A stretch of 64,000 nucleotides of DNA from contig NZ_JANIBM010000011.1 in the NCBI RefSeq assembly GCF_024505045.1, positions 1 to 64,000 of the forward strand, in the 5' to 3' direction. The stretch is from Methylomonas aurea (GTDB lineage Bacteria; Pseudomonadota; Gammaproteobacteria; Methylococcales; Methylomonadaceae). Each line of letters begins with the position of its first letter. Position 1 is the first letter of the stretch. The position numbers and the translations under genes are program-made. The notes beneath the pieces were generated by a model, which saw only the letters and a program-made list of their open reading frames with translations, was not told the origin of the DNA and made no database searches. Shown here piece by piece: positions 26,757-35,645 of this stretch.

Positions 26757-27740
26757 ATGCAATATCAGGCGAGCGTCAACAAACTTTCACAGCCCTTGGT
26801 GCAGGAGCTGCTGGATAACGCTGACAAATTGAGGTTGGGCATCGAGCAGCTCGACAATGGTTGTACCATCATCGATGCCGGCATCCAGGTGCCAGGCGGC
26901 TTGGAAGCAGGCCGGATCATTACCGAAATCTGCATGGGCGGCATGGGGACTGCGACCATCTCGCAAAGCGCTTACACCGAAAGTTGGCCGCTGACGATCA
27001 ATGTCCACGCCACTAATCCGGTGTTGTCGTGTTTGGGCAGCCAATACGCCGGCTGGAGCTTGTCGCATGGCAAGTATTACGCCTTGGGTTCCGGCCCGGC
27101 GCGGGCGATGGCGACCAAGGTCAAAGACGGCGCAGTCGAGCCGGTGGAAGAATTGTACAAGGAGCTGGAGTACCGCGACAGCGCCGAACGGACCGTGTTG
27201 GTGATCGAAAACGATGCCGTGCCGCCGGTGGAAATTGTCGAAAAAGTCGCGGCGGCTTGCGGCGTGGCCCCGGATAAACTGACGATCATCGTCACGCCGA
27301 CCAGCAGTCTGGCCGGCGGCGTGCAAGTTGTCGGGCGGGTATTGGAAGTGGCGATGCACAAAGCCCATGCCTTGCATTTTCCGTTGGAGAATATCGTAGA
27401 CGGTTCCGGCAGTGCGCCGATCTGCCCGCCGCATCCGAATTTTGTCAAGGCGATGGGCCGGACTAACGATGCGATTTTGTTCGCCGGACAGGTACATTTG
27501 TTTGTCAAGGGTGACGATGCTGCGGCCGAGAAACTGGCCAAAGAATTGCCGAGTTCGACTTCCAAAGACTACGGCAAGCCGTTTGCAGATATCTTCAAAG
27601 CTTACGAATACGACTTCTTCAAAATCGATGCGATGCTGTTCAGTCCGGCCGTGGTCATCGTCACCGCCGTCGAATCCGGAAAGAGTTTCCGGGCCGGTAA
27701 GCTGGACAATGCATTGTTAAATCAATCGTTCGGCGCTTAA
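26757..27740 (+). CDS. mch: Methenyltetrahydromethanopterin cyclohydrolase
   Basis: The 327-residue protein is homologous along its length to archaeal and methylotroph Mch, with the usual [24 protein letters not shown] region, [19 protein letters not shown] and [20 protein letters not shown]. Mch reversibly hydrolyses methenyl-H4MPT to N5-formyl-H4MPT in the cytoplasm, a central step of formaldehyde oxidation to formate in methylotrophs. It lies 4 bases after the orf17-type gene and is followed by the orf5- and orf7-type genes, a gene order known from other H4MPT-using bacteria. No strong Shine-Dalgarno sequence is visible, so translation may be coupled to the upstream gene. Confidence 0.96.
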   Translation: MQYQASVNKLSQPLVQELLDNADKLRLGIEQLDNGCTIIDAGIQVPGGLEAGRIITEICMGGMGTATISQSAYTESWPLTINVHATNPVLSCLGSQYAGWSLSHGKYYALGSGPARAMATKVKDGAVEPVEELYKELEYRDSAERTVLVIENDAVPPVEIVEKVAAACGVAPDKLTIIVTPTSSLAGGVQVVGRVLEVAMHKAHALHFPLENIVDGSGSAPICPPHPNFVKAMGRTNDAILFAGQVHLFVKGDDAAAEKLAKELPSSTSKDYGKPFADIFKAYEYDFFKIDAMLFSPAVVIVTAVESGKSFRAGKLDNALLNQSFGA

Positions 27741-27822
27741 CCGTCTCCGACTTCCCCTCGCGGCAGCGAGTATTGCTAGGCAAGCCCGCCGCCGCACCGC
27801 TAACTTTTTTGCTCATTTTCCA

Positions 27823-28719
27823 TTGCGCCGAATTGCAATCTTTACCGACGACCCAGGTTGGCACGGCAAGCAATTGTGCCTGGCTTTTGCCGAGCACGGT
27901 TTCGAAGCCGAATATGCATCGCTGACCGCTTGCCGCTTACAACTGGACAATAACGATCTGCCGGTATTGGTACCGGGGTTTGCGGAGCGCTTGCCCGCAG
28001 CGGTTTTCGTTCGCGGCGTGCCCGGCGGATCGCTGGAAGAGGTGGTTTTTTACCTGGATATATTGCACGCGTTGCAACGGCTTGGCGTGCCGGTATACAA
28101 CGACGCCGGCGCGATAGAGCGCAGCGTCGACAAAGGCATGACCAGTTTTCTGTTGCAGCGCGCCGGTTTGCCGACGGCAGCGACCTGGGTGTTACGAGAT
28201 CGCGAGCAAGCTTTGGCAATCGCGGAACTCGAGCTGCGCCATGGTCATTATTTGATCAGCAAGCCGTTGTTCGGCTCGCAGGGCGAAGGCATCCGTCGTA
28301 TCGAAAAATCCACTGATCTGTTATGGCTGACCAGCAGCCGCGGCATTTACTATTTGCAGCGGTTTATCGAATGCGATGGCGACGGGTATTCGGACGTGAG
28401 GGTGTTTGTGGTGAACGGCCAAGCGGTCGCGGCGATGCGGCGGCGCGGAATATCCTGGCTGAATAACGTTGCCCGCGGCGCCAGTTGCGAGGCCATCGAC
28501 ATGGAACCCGAATTGGCCGATCTGGCTGTGGCGGCAGTCGATACGCTGCGCATGGATTATGCCGGCGTCGATTTGATTCGAGACCGGGATGGCGTTTACC
28601 GCATCATAGAGGTCAATAGCGTTCCGGCATGGAAAGGCTTGCAAAGCGTTTGCGATGCCAACGTCGCCCGGATGTTGGTGGCCGATTTATTGAGTCGCTA
28701 TCTGGGCGAACCATGTTGA
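27823..28719 (+). CDS. RimK-like ATP-grasp ligase of the H4MPT island (orf5 type)
   Basis: The 298-residue protein begins MRRIAIFTDDPGWHGKQL from a TTG codon; no ATG exists in a suitable position. It has a RimK-type ATP-grasp fold with YLISKPLFGSQGEGIRRI as the ATP loop, YLQRFIECDGDGYSDVRVFV and IIEVNSVPAWKGLQ for metal binding. RimK relatives add glutamate residues to a peptide or cofactor. The conserved place next to mch, orf7 and fae marks it as the orf5 gene of methylotrophs, needed for the H4MPT pathway; glutamylation of methylofuran is an inference. The next gene overlaps it by 7 bases. Confidence 0.85.
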   Translation: MRRIAIFTDDPGWHGKQLCLAFAEHGFEAEYASLTACRLQLDNNDLPVLVPGFAERLPAAVFVRGVPGGSLEEVVFYLDILHALQRLGVPVYNDAGAIERSVDKGMTSFLLQRAGLPTAATWVLRDREQALAIAELELRHGHYLISKPLFGSQGEGIRRIEKSTDLLWLTSSRGIYYLQRFIECDGDGYSDVRVFVVNGQAVAAMRRRGISWLNNVARGASCEAIDMEPELADLAVAAVDTLRMDYAGVDLIRDRDGVYRIIEVNSVPAWKGLQSVCDANVARMLVADLLSRYLGEPC

Positions 28720-29582
28720 GTCGGCAGCAGTTGATCCAGGCTTATCGCCAGGCATGCGAGATTGAGTTGCAGGCCTTTAAGCCCGGCAATGTCAGCATTT
28801 ACAGCCCGGCGCACGACATGACAGTCGATGATTTCAGGCTCAGCGCCGAAGTCAGTAGCGGACCGATTACCGATCCTGAGTTTTGTTTGGGTGAAAAAAT
28901 TTACTACGCCGTCAAAGCGACCCGGGAGGCCGTGGCGTGTAACACCAATCTTGGCATCGTTTTGCTGTGCGCGCCGTTACTTCACGCCTTAACGAATTCG
29001 AAACCCGGAGAATCTTGGCGGCAAGCGCTCGACCGGATTTTGGAAACTACCACGCAGCAGGATGCCGACTGGGTATTCGAAGCCATCGTATTGGCTGCGC
29101 CGGCCGGGCTCGGCGATTCCGAGCAACACGACGTCCAGGAAAAAGCGGCGGTCACGTTGACGGAAGCGATGCGTTTTGCAGCAGACAAGGATCGGATCGC
29201 CTTGCAATACGTTACCCATTTTAAAGACATTTTTGATTTTGCAGTTTTACGATATAATCGTGCTTTCGTTTTGTCTGGCGATTCTGGTTGGGCGGCGCTA
29301 GCGGTTTTTGCTGCGATGTTGGCCCGCTATCCCGATAGCCATATCGAACGGAAGTATGGAAAGCGGTATTCAGAGTGGATCAGGGTTGAGATGGAATCGC
29401 TAGATAAAGCGATGCAGCTCGCCATTGAGCCTGAAGAGCTTTTTCCGGTACTTTACGGACTGGACAAAGCTTTTAAGGCACAAAGAATCAATCCGGGTAC
29501 GACAGCTGATATGACTGTAGCGACAGTACTGGTGGTGCTTCTGGAACAGCTTATCGGCCAACAACGGGCCGGTGAGTTATAG
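28713..29582 (+). CDS. Triphosphoribosyl-dephospho-CoA synthase (CitG)-like protein of the H4MPT island (orf7 type)
   Basis: The 289-residue protein shows the CitG/MdcB pattern: [36 protein letters not shown], and a Asp-rich [14 protein letters not shown] region. CitG-type enzymes move ribosyl units from ATP onto dephospho-CoA, and the paralogue in methylotroph clusters (orf7) is thought to act in H4MPT or methylofuran synthesis. The ATG at 28713 overlaps the stop of the orf5-type gene. The open frame extends upstream to 28629, but that start lies inside the previous gene. A perfect TATAAT occurs inside the gene at 29253-29258 without a good -35 box. Confidence 0.83.
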   Translation: MLSRQQLIQAYRQACEIELQAFKPGNVSIYSPAHDMTVDDFRLSAEVSSGPITDPEFCLGEKIYYAVKATREAVACNTNLGIVLLCAPLLHALTNSKPGESWRQALDRILETTTQQDADWVFEAIVLAAPAGLGDSEQHDVQEKAAVTLTEAMRFAADKDRIALQYVTHFKDIFDFAVLRYNRAFVLSGDSGWAALAVFAAMLARYPDSHIERKYGKRYSEWIRVEMESLDKAMQLAIEPEELFPVLYGLDKAFKAQRINPGTTADMTVATVLVVLLEQLIGQQRAGEL

Positions 29583-29665
29583 AGGGAACTTCGAAGAAAC
29601 TATATTTTGGGACATTATCGTGTCTATTTTTTGGTTCAATCTTATCTTTAGGGGATAAATTTAAA
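29583..29665 (+). promoter_or_regulatory. Leader and probable promoter region of fae
   Basis: Eighty-three AT-rich bases separate fae from the orf7-type gene, unlike the overlapping genes before it. TATATT at about 29601 and TTGGGA at about 29608 are possible promoter elements but do not form a clear pair. AGGGGA about 10 bases before the ATG is the ribosome binding site. A separate strong promoter is expected for this abundant enzyme. Confidence 0.4.
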
Positions 29666-30181
29666 ATGGCAAAAATTACAAACATGCGCGTAGGCGAATC
29701 TTTGGTTGGTGACGGCAACGAAATTGCCCATATCGACCTGATCTTGGGCCCACGTGGTTCAGCGGCGGAAACCGCGTTTGCAAATGCTTTGACCAACAAC
29801 AAAGACGGTTTCTCTACTCTGTTGGCTGTGGTCGCACCTAACCTGTTGGTTAAACCGGCTACCATCCTGTTCAACAAAGTAACCATCAAAGGTTCAAAAC
29901 AAGCCGTTCAAATGTTCGGACCAGCGCAACGCGCTGTTGCTCAAGCAGTTGCCGATTCTGTTGAAGACGGCACCATTCCTGCTGACGAAGCTGACGACTT
30001 GTTCGTTTCCGTTGGTGTTTTCATCCACTGGTTGGCTGAAGACGACGCGAAAATCGAAGAATTCAACTACAAAGCAACCAAAGAAGCTATCGCTCGCGCT
30101 GTAGCCGGCACTCCGACTGCTAAAGAAGTATTGGCTGCCAGAAAAGACGCTAAACACCCGTTTGCTGCTAACAAAATTTAA
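29666..30181 (+). CDS. fae: Formaldehyde-activating enzyme
   Basis: The 171-residue protein matches Fae: [17 protein letters not shown] near the N-terminus contains His22, equivalent to the catalytic His of the family, followed by ETAFANAL and the [20 protein letters not shown] region. Fae condenses formaldehyde with H4MPT to methylene-H4MPT, the entry reaction of the H4MPT route and a defence against free formaldehyde. Codon use is strongly biased to GTT, GCT, AAA, GAA, CGC and AAC compared with its GC-rich neighbours, as expected for a very highly expressed gene. A terminator follows 24 bases after the stop. Confidence 0.97.
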   Translation: MAKITNMRVGESLVGDGNEIAHIDLILGPRGSAAETAFANALTNNKDGFSTLLAVVAPNLLVKPATILFNKVTIKGSKQAVQMFGPAQRAVAQAVADSVEDGTIPADEADDLFVSVGVFIHWLAEDDAKIEEFNYKATKEAIARAVAGTPTAKEVLAARKDAKHPFAANKI

Positions 30182-30204
30182 TTTTTTAGTATCGAAGGCT
30201 GTAC

Positions 30205-30235
30205 AAAATACCCCGGCTTGCCGGGGTATTTTTTT
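30205..30235. terminator. Bidirectional terminator between fae and the HisA-like gene
   Basis: A perfect 10-bp stem AATACCCCGG/CCGGGGTATT with a CTTG loop is followed by T on the plus strand and flanked by A on the other side. It can serve both convergent genes. Confidence 0.9.
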
Positions 30236-30237
30236 GC

Positions 30238-30918
30238 CTAAAATTTGCTTAATTCGGCTGTGCCGATGCTGCCGTTGTGCAAGGCGCTGGCAATCAATAC
30301 ACCGGACAGTCCGGTCGCTGCGAGGCTGTGTAAATCGTCAATGCCGCGCACGCCGCCGGCGGCAATCCAACGGCTGCCCGGATGAACGCGGCGAAGCGAA
30401 TCGAGTCTGGCGAAGTCGGGACCGCGGTTCGCGCCGACCTGATCCAGGGTCATGGCGATTACCGTATCCGGCCAGTATTGCGGCAGATCCAGCCAAGCCG
30501 GATTTCCCAAGGCCTGATTGTTTTTGAAATCCAGCGATAAAATCGTCGCCGAACCGCTTAAATCGGTCGGTTCTGACTGGGTTTCGGTGCCGATAACCGT
30601 TCTCAGATTAGGTGCTGGGTTCGGAGTTAGGCTGCGGGGCTGCAAACCGTTGTCGAGCCAAAAATCGACGGCCGGATAACGGCTTAGCAGCGGTTCGAGG
30701 ATTGAACGATGGCTACCATTGCGTTCGATTGCATTCAAGTCGGCGATGTAAAACGCCGAAAATGCATACAGCTCCAACAAACCGGAAACGACTTCTTCAA
30801 TCGAACTGCCGCCAACGATCTGGGAATGCAGATGTATCGGCCGGTAACGGCTGCGGTCCCCGCCGCTGGCGTGAACCACCAAGCCATCCTTTAAATCAAT
30901 GACTGGAATAATTTGCAT
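30238..30918 (-). CDS. HisA/HisF-related TIM-barrel protein (H4MPT-island type)
   Basis: The 226-residue protein starts MQIIPVIDLKDGLVVHA, the first strand of HisA with Asp8, and contains IADLNAIERNGSH, ILSLDFKNN (a second acidic residue) and WIAAGGVRGIDDL, the phosphate-binding end. It is shorter and more divergent than true HisA, matching the hisA/hisF-related family of methanogens and methylotrophs whose members accompany C1-cofactor genes. Its reaction is unknown; a sugar-phosphate rearrangement in cofactor synthesis is an inference. It is the only minus-strand gene of the island. Its start lies 11 bases from the divergent mfnD-like start, so its promoter must lie inside that gene. Confidence 0.8.
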   Translation of the reverse strand: MQIIPVIDLKDGLVVHASGGDRSRYRPIHLHSQIVGGSSIEEVVSGLLELYAFSAFYIADLNAIERNGSHRSILEPLLSRYPAVDFWLDNGLQPRSLTPNPAPNLRTVIGTETQSEPTDLSGSATILSLDFKNNQALGNPAWLDLPQYWPDTVIAMTLDQVGANRGPDFARLDSLRRVHPGSRWIAAGGVRGIDDLHSLAATGLSGVLIASALHNGSIGTAELSKF

Positions 30919-30929
30919 GGAGTGAGCGG

Positions 30930-31922
30930 ATGAAACAACTGACCATTCTGGTATTCGAATACATTAGCGGCGGCGGCATGGCCGGCGAAGATTTACCCGC
31001 ATCCTTGCTGGCTGAAGGCAGGATGATGTTACAGGCTTTGCTAGGCGAACTGAAGCAGATTCCGCAACTGCGTTTGCGGGTTACTGTGGACGAACGCTGC
31101 GATTTGGCTGTCGATTCGGAGCGTGTCGAGTTGGTCAGAGTCGGTCCAGGCCAGGATGTTTTGGAACTGTTGCCGGAGTCGCTGGCGCAAGCCGATCTGT
31201 TCTGGCCGATCGCGCCGGAAACCGGCGGCATATTGACCCGGTTGGTTGAGCTGGCGCGCGCAGCCGGTGTCGAAACCTTGGCGTCGGATGCGGCTACTCT
31301 GACTCTATGTGGCGACAAGTTGGCGACCTACCGCCACCTTTACGCCCAAGCGATACCGGCGGTCGAGACCTACCCGGCTGAGGAATGTCCGGATTTTGGC
31401 GGGCCGGCGGTAATTAAAATCCGCGATGGCGCCGGGTGCCAGGATACCTTGGTCGTGGAGCCGGAGGCTTTGCCGGCCGCGGTTGCGGCTTTGGATCAGC
31501 CGCAACACTATGCCATCCAGCCTCTGGTTACGGGCCGAGCCATCAGCCTGTCGGCCTTATTCAATGACGGCAAGGCTTATTTATTGACTTGCAACCAACA
31601 GCAAATCGTATTGGAGGCCCAGCGATTCGTTTTACGCGGATGTTTTGTCAACCAGCGTAACGGCCGGGAAAACTATTATCGTGACTTGGTCGGCCGGATT
31701 GCCGCGGCGTTGCCGGGCTTGTGGGGTTATGCCGGTATCGACCTGATCGAAACCGGCGAATCCGGGGCATGGGTTCTGGAAATCAATCCGCGTTTGACCA
31801 GTTCTTACGTCGGTATCGGCCCGGCTACGGGCATCAATGTGGCGGAGCAAGTGTTACGGCTCAGGCAGGGCGAGCCGATAGTGGTTCCGACAAGACATCA
31901 AGTTGTGGAGGTTACGATATGA
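30930..31922 (+). CDS. ATP-grasp ligase resembling MfnD (tyramine/tyrosine-glutamate ligase)
   Basis: The 330-residue protein begins TILVFEYISGGG with LPASLLAEGRMMLQALL, the N-terminal pattern of MfnD, and has an ATP-grasp core with VIKIRDGAGCQDT, AIQPLVTGRAISLSALF and GAWVLEINPRLTSSYVG (metal-binding Glu and Asn). In methanogens MfnD joins glutamate to tyramine during methanofuran synthesis; methylotroph methylofuran is a related cofactor. GGAGTGAGCGG before the ATG is a good ribosome binding site. The next gene (mfnF-like) overlaps in an ATGA arrangement. Homologues in methylotroph clusters are called orfY. Confidence 0.82.
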   Translation: MKQLTILVFEYISGGGMAGEDLPASLLAEGRMMLQALLGELKQIPQLRLRVTVDERCDLAVDSERVELVRVGPGQDVLELLPESLAQADLFWPIAPETGGILTRLVELARAAGVETLASDAATLTLCGDKLATYRHLYAQAIPAVETYPAEECPDFGGPAVIKIRDGAGCQDTLVVEPEALPAAVAALDQPQHYAIQPLVTGRAISLSALFNDGKAYLLTCNQQQIVLEAQRFVLRGCFVNQRNGRENYYRDLVGRIAAALPGLWGYAGIDLIETGESGAWVLEINPRLTSSYVGIGPATGINVAEQVLRLRQGEPIVVPTRHQVVEVTI

Positions 31923-32974
31923 GTCGATCCGGCGCTGCTCGGATTGCCGGTTGGGATGTGGGCGGTGCCCACTTGAAGCTGGCGCTGTTGAATGCCGCCG
32001 GCGATATCGTCAGCGTCGGCCAAGTGGCTTGCCCGTTGTGGAAGGGCATCGATTACTTGCAGCGTGCGATTGCCGAACTGACCGCTAACCTGGATTTGGA
32101 ATACTGCCGGCATGCGCTGACGATGACCGGCGAATTGGTCGATTGCTTTAGCAGTCGGGAGCAGGGGGTCGCGGCAATTATCGGTACCATGTGCCGCCAT
32201 TACGGTGCAGACAAGATCGATGTTTTCGCCGGTTTGCGCGGTTTTTTGCCGGCGGGGCAGGTGATTGCAGCGGATGCGATGGACATCGCTTCCGCCAATT
32301 GGCTGGCCAGCGTGATGCTGGCCGCGAAACGTGTACCCGATGCCTTGTTTGTCGATATCGGCAGCACCACGACCGACATCCTGCTGATTGAACAATCGCA
32401 GCCACGCGTGCAAGGCTTTACCGATTACCAACGTCTGGTGTCCGGTGAGTTGGTCTATACCGGCGTGGTCAGAACGCCGGTGATGGCGATTGCCCAGCAG
32501 GCCGAGTTCAATGGCCGGCAAATGGGGCTGATGGCCGAGCTGTTCGCGACGACGGCCGATGTCTACCGGCTGACCGGAGATCTGAACGACGCTCATGACC
32601 AGGCCGATACTGCGGACGGCGCGGAAAAAACCGTGCTTGCCAGCGCCAGACGCCTGTCGCGCCTGACCGGCTACGAATTCGACCCAGCCGATTGGGGGTT
32701 ATGGCAGGCGTTTGCGGCCCACCTTAAACAACGCCAGCTGCAACAGCTTGTCGAGGCGTGCCGACGGCAGTTACCCGCCGCGGCGGTGCAACGCTACGCC
32801 ATGCTAGGCGCCGGCGTTGGCCGTTTCCTGGTGAAACAGATAGTCGGCGAGTTAGGGCTGGAGTACCGGGATTTCGCCGATTTACTGCCGACGGCGGGCC
32901 AGGGCGGCGAGATCGATGCCGGCGACTGTGCGCCGGCCGCCGCAGTGGCTTATCTGGCCGGTGGGTTTGGTTAA
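31919..32974 (+). CDS. ASKHA-type H4MPT-linked C1 pathway protein resembling MfnF
   Basis: The 351-residue protein has actin/sugar-kinase-type phosphate-binding motifs: IAGWDVGGAHLKLALL at the N-terminus and ALFVDIGSTTTDILLIEQ in the middle. It belongs to the family annotated as H4MPT-linked C1 transfer pathway protein. Its archaeal member MfnF couples the aminomethylfuran phosphate to glutamyl-tyramine in methanofuran synthesis. The ATG at 31919 overlaps the mfnD-like stop and has a perfect GGAGG 7 bases upstream, so the open frame upstream to 31721 is not coding. Together with mfnD- and mfnE-like genes it makes a methylofuran set. Confidence 0.85.
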   Translation: MSRSGAARIAGWDVGGAHLKLALLNAAGDIVSVGQVACPLWKGIDYLQRAIAELTANLDLEYCRHALTMTGELVDCFSSREQGVAAIIGTMCRHYGADKIDVFAGLRGFLPAGQVIAADAMDIASANWLASVMLAAKRVPDALFVDIGSTTTDILLIEQSQPRVQGFTDYQRLVSGELVYTGVVRTPVMAIAQQAEFNGRQMGLMAELFATTADVYRLTGDLNDAHDQADTADGAEKTVLASARRLSRLTGYEFDPADWGLWQAFAAHLKQRQLQQLVEACRRQLPAAAVQRYAMLGAGVGRFLVKQIVGELGLEYRDFADLLPTAGQGGEIDAGDCAPAAAVAYLAGGFG

Positions 32975-33050
32975 TGTCGGCGGCTGGTATAAAATCTGTC
33001 GGTGTTCAATCACGTCCTTGCCGCCCAAGCCGGCCCTGCATCCCCGTTTA

Positions 33051-34424
33051 ATGCTTCTAGCCAAACCCACTAAACAACCGCTGCCGTACTTTTCGGATAG
33101 CGCGCAATTATTCGCCCCAATTGCCCATCTGCCGTGGGCGGTGTTCCTGGATAGCGCGCAACCCCACAGCCGGCAGGACCGTTACGATATTCTGGCTTAC
33201 GCGCCCGTTGCAACTCTGCAAACTTACGGCAACCTGACCAGAATAGAACGCGACGATCGGGTCGTCGAAAGCGCTGAGGATCCGTTCGAATTATTGAAGC
33301 AGGTGTTGGGCGCAACCTTACCGGCCATCGACGGTTTGCCGTTCTGTGGCGGCGCGATCGGCTATTTCGGCTACGATCTGGCTCGCCGCATCGAAAAATT
33401 ACCCGCTATTGCCGCAGACGCCGAGGGCATTGCCGACATGGCGGTCGGCATTTACCGTTGGGCGGTGGTCGTCGATCATCAGCAACAGCAAAGCTGGCTG
33501 GTCGGTTACGACCTGCCGGACGAGTTACTGCAGCATTTGATTGCGCAATTCAGCCAAATATCGCCACCGAGCCTGACTGAAGCGTTCCAGGTGTTGCAGG
33601 CACCTGCCGCTAACATGGACAAGCGCCAATACGCGGCGGCATTCGGCAAAATCAAGAGTTATCTGAAAGAAGGCGACTGTTACCAGATCAATCTGACTCA
33701 GCGTTTCAGTAGTGCCTGCGCCGGCGACCCGTGGCAGGCTTATTCGGTACTGCGGCGGATCAATGCCGCGCCGTTCAGCGCCTATTTGCATCTGCCGGAT
33801 GTCCGGATATTGAGTTCGTCGCCCGAACGATTTCTGAAGGTGACCGACGGCGCGGTCGAGACCAAACCGATCAAAGGCACCCGTCCGCGCCGCGCGGATC
33901 CGGAACAGGATCAGGCGCAGATCGAAGACTTGGTGTCGAGCAGTAAGGACAGGGCGGAAAACGTCATGATCGTCGATCTGTTGCGTAACGACTTGGGCAA
34001 GTGTTGCCGGAAAGGTTCGGTGTGGGTGCCGAATCTGTTCGCGGTGGAAAGCTACGCCACAGTGCACCACTTGGTCAGCACCGTCACCGGCCAGTTGGCG
34101 TCCGGCCAGCACGCGCTGGATTTGTTGCGCAGTTGTTTTCCCGGCGGCTCGATTACCGGCGCGCCGAAGATCCGGGCCATGGAAATCATCGAGGAATTGG
34201 AACCGCATCGGCGCGGAGTCTATTGCGGTGCCATCGGCTACGTCGGCTTCGACGGCAATATGGACACCAATATTGCGATCCGGACGCTGGTGCATAATCG
34301 CGGCACGATTCGCTTTTGGGCCGGTGGCGGTATCGTCAACGATTCGGTGCTCGACGAAGAATATCAGGAATGCTTTGATAAAGCGGCGGCACTGCTACAG
34401 TTGTTGGCCCAATTCGGCCGATGA
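33051..34424 (+). CDS. pabB: Aminodeoxychorismate synthase component I
   Basis: The 457-residue protein is a chorismate-using enzyme of the PabB/TrpE family: GDCYQINLTQRFS, PEIL-like ILSSSPERFLKV, IKGTRPR, DRAENVMIVDLLRNDLGK, PGGSITGAPKIRAMEIIEELE and GGGIVNDSVLDEEYQE. The KGT and PGGSITGAPK segments are typical of PabB, and the substrate-activating Lys of KGTRPR is present. It makes 4-amino-4-deoxychorismate for p-aminobenzoate, a precursor of folate and of H4MPT, which explains its place in the island. The open frame reaches back to 32916 inside the mfnF-like gene, but the ATG at 33051 fits family length. No strong Shine-Dalgarno sequence is visible. Confidence 0.93.
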   Translation: MLLAKPTKQPLPYFSDSAQLFAPIAHLPWAVFLDSAQPHSRQDRYDILAYAPVATLQTYGNLTRIERDDRVVESAEDPFELLKQVLGATLPAIDGLPFCGGAIGYFGYDLARRIEKLPAIAADAEGIADMAVGIYRWAVVVDHQQQQSWLVGYDLPDELLQHLIAQFSQISPPSLTEAFQVLQAPAANMDKRQYAAAFGKIKSYLKEGDCYQINLTQRFSSACAGDPWQAYSVLRRINAAPFSAYLHLPDVRILSSSPERFLKVTDGAVETKPIKGTRPRRADPEQDQAQIEDLVSSSKDRAENVMIVDLLRNDLGKCCRKGSVWVPNLFAVESYATVHHLVSTVTGQLASGQHALDLLRSCFPGGSITGAPKIRAMEIIEELEPHRRGVYCGAIGYVGFDGNMDTNIAIRTLVHNRGTIRFWAGGGIVNDSVLDEEYQECFDKAAALLQLLAQFGR

Positions 34425-34987
34425 TCGGTGTAGTCAAGCTCGGCGGCAGTCTTCTGGAAAGCGGGGCGCTACCGGCTTGCCTGGCGGCCGCGGCGATGCG
34501 GCCGGGGCGGGTCGTCATCGTGCCAGGCGGCGGACCGTTCGCCGACCGGGTTCGCGCGGCGCAACGCCAGTATGCGTTTGACGACGTTGCCGCGCACCGG
34601 ATGGCCTTGCTGGCGATGCAGCAAATGGCCGAACTGATATGCGGGCTGCTTCCCGATCTGGAAGTCGTATTCGATGCCGCATCGTTGGCAGCCGGGGCGG
34701 CTTCCGCCAAAACGCTGGTCTGGGCGCCGCAAGTTGTCGAATTGGACGCCGCCGGGATTCCGGCCAGTTGGGATGTCACCTCCGACAGTCTGGCCGCATG
34801 GCTGGCCGGTCGTATCGGCGCCGACGAATTGATCCTGGTTAAGTCGGCGCCGGTCGATGCCGGGGCCCACTGGCCGGAACTGCAGCGGCAAGGCATTCTC
34901 GATCCGGCATTCGCCCGCTTTGCTAAACCCGCTTCCTGTAAAATTAGCGTGGTCAATAAAGACGACTTCGTGTTCCATCATGATTAA
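34421..34987 (+). CDS. Amino-acid-kinase-family protein resembling MfnE
   Basis: The 188-residue protein starts MIGVVKLGGSLLESG and has VVIVPGGGPFADRVR and WDVTSDSLAAWLAGRIGADE, the nucleotide and substrate motifs of short amino-acid kinases. MfnE of methanogens is in this family and phosphorylates aminomethylfuran phosphate to the diphosphate used by MfnF. Size, motif order and neighbours support that role here, with methylofuran as the product. The start overlaps the pabB stop (ATGA) and its end overlaps the next gene by 8 bases. Generic aspartate kinase is unlikely at this size. Confidence 0.8.
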   Translation: MIGVVKLGGSLLESGALPACLAAAAMRPGRVVIVPGGGPFADRVRAAQRQYAFDDVAAHRMALLAMQQMAELICGLLPDLEVVFDAASLAAGAASAKTLVWAPQVVELDAAGIPASWDVTSDSLAAWLAGRIGADELILVKSAPVDAGAHWPELQRQGILDPAFARFAKPASCKISVVNKDDFVFHHD

Positions 34988-35645
34988 TTTCCTGAAAGCC
35001 ATTCTGAACCGGCGCTTGCGCAAGGCGTATTACCAGAGCCGGGAATCCCTGCTCGGCCACCACAAACGCGATATCGTCGTGATGCAGGTGGACCAGGCCT
35101 GCCACAGCCTGAAAGACAGCCGCGACCAATTCGTCGAGGCGCTGGATAAATTCAAAACCCTGGTGCACTTGCCGGAGAGTTCGTTGGAACAACGCTACCA
35201 GCAATTGAAGCGGCGCTATGATGTATGCCGCAGCAAGGCCGACCACGTCAGTCAAAAGATACAGGCGGTGGAGGAGGTCAGCGAGGCCTTGTTCGCCGAA
35301 TGGGAAGCGGAGCTGGATTTGTACAGCAACCGGGCTTTGCGCGCCCGTAGCCAGCAGCAATTGAAAAAATCCCGCCAGCAATACGCGCGGTTACTCAAGG
35401 CGCTGCAAACCGCGGAAAATCGGATGGTGCCGGTGCTGGCGGCGTTTCAGGACCAGGTGCTGTTCTTAAAGCACAATCTCAATGCCCATGCCATCGCTGC
35501 TTTGCGGCACGAATTCGTTGAGATTGGCGTAGATATTTCGAAGTTGATCGAGGTGATGGAGAAAACCATCGCCGAGGCCAGCCAGTTCGTTGCGATCCTT
35601 GCGGACCAAAAGCAACTGCCGGCCCCGGTGGCCGTGCGCAAGTAA
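34980..35645 (+). CDS. DUF2959 coiled-coil protein
   Basis: The 221-residue protein has long heptad-rich helices (for example QVDQACHSLKDSRDQFVEAL and ALRHEFVEIGVDISKLIEVM) and matches DUF2959 in length and pattern. Residues 1-20 are basic and weakly hydrophobic; no clear signal cleavage site is seen. Family function is unknown. It overlaps the mfnE-like gene by 8 bases, so it is the last gene of the mfn/pabB transcript, and it ends exactly where the convergent lipoprotein gene ends. Confidence 0.78.
   Translation: MINFLKAILNRRLRKAYYQSRESLLGHHKRDIVVMQVDQACHSLKDSRDQFVEALDKFKTLVHLPESSLEQRYQQLKRRYDVCRSKADHVSQKIQAVEEVSEALFAEWEAELDLYSNRALRARSQQQLKKSRQQYARLLKALQTAENRMVPVLAAFQDQVLFLKHNLNAHAIAALRHEFVEIGVDISKLIEVMEKTIAEASQFVAILADQKQLPAPVAVRK

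Noticed and set aside
29233..29258. TTGATT and TATAAT inside the orf7-type gene as a possible fae promoter
   Set aside because: Spacing of 14 bases is too short for a standard promoter, and it lies about 410 bases before fae.
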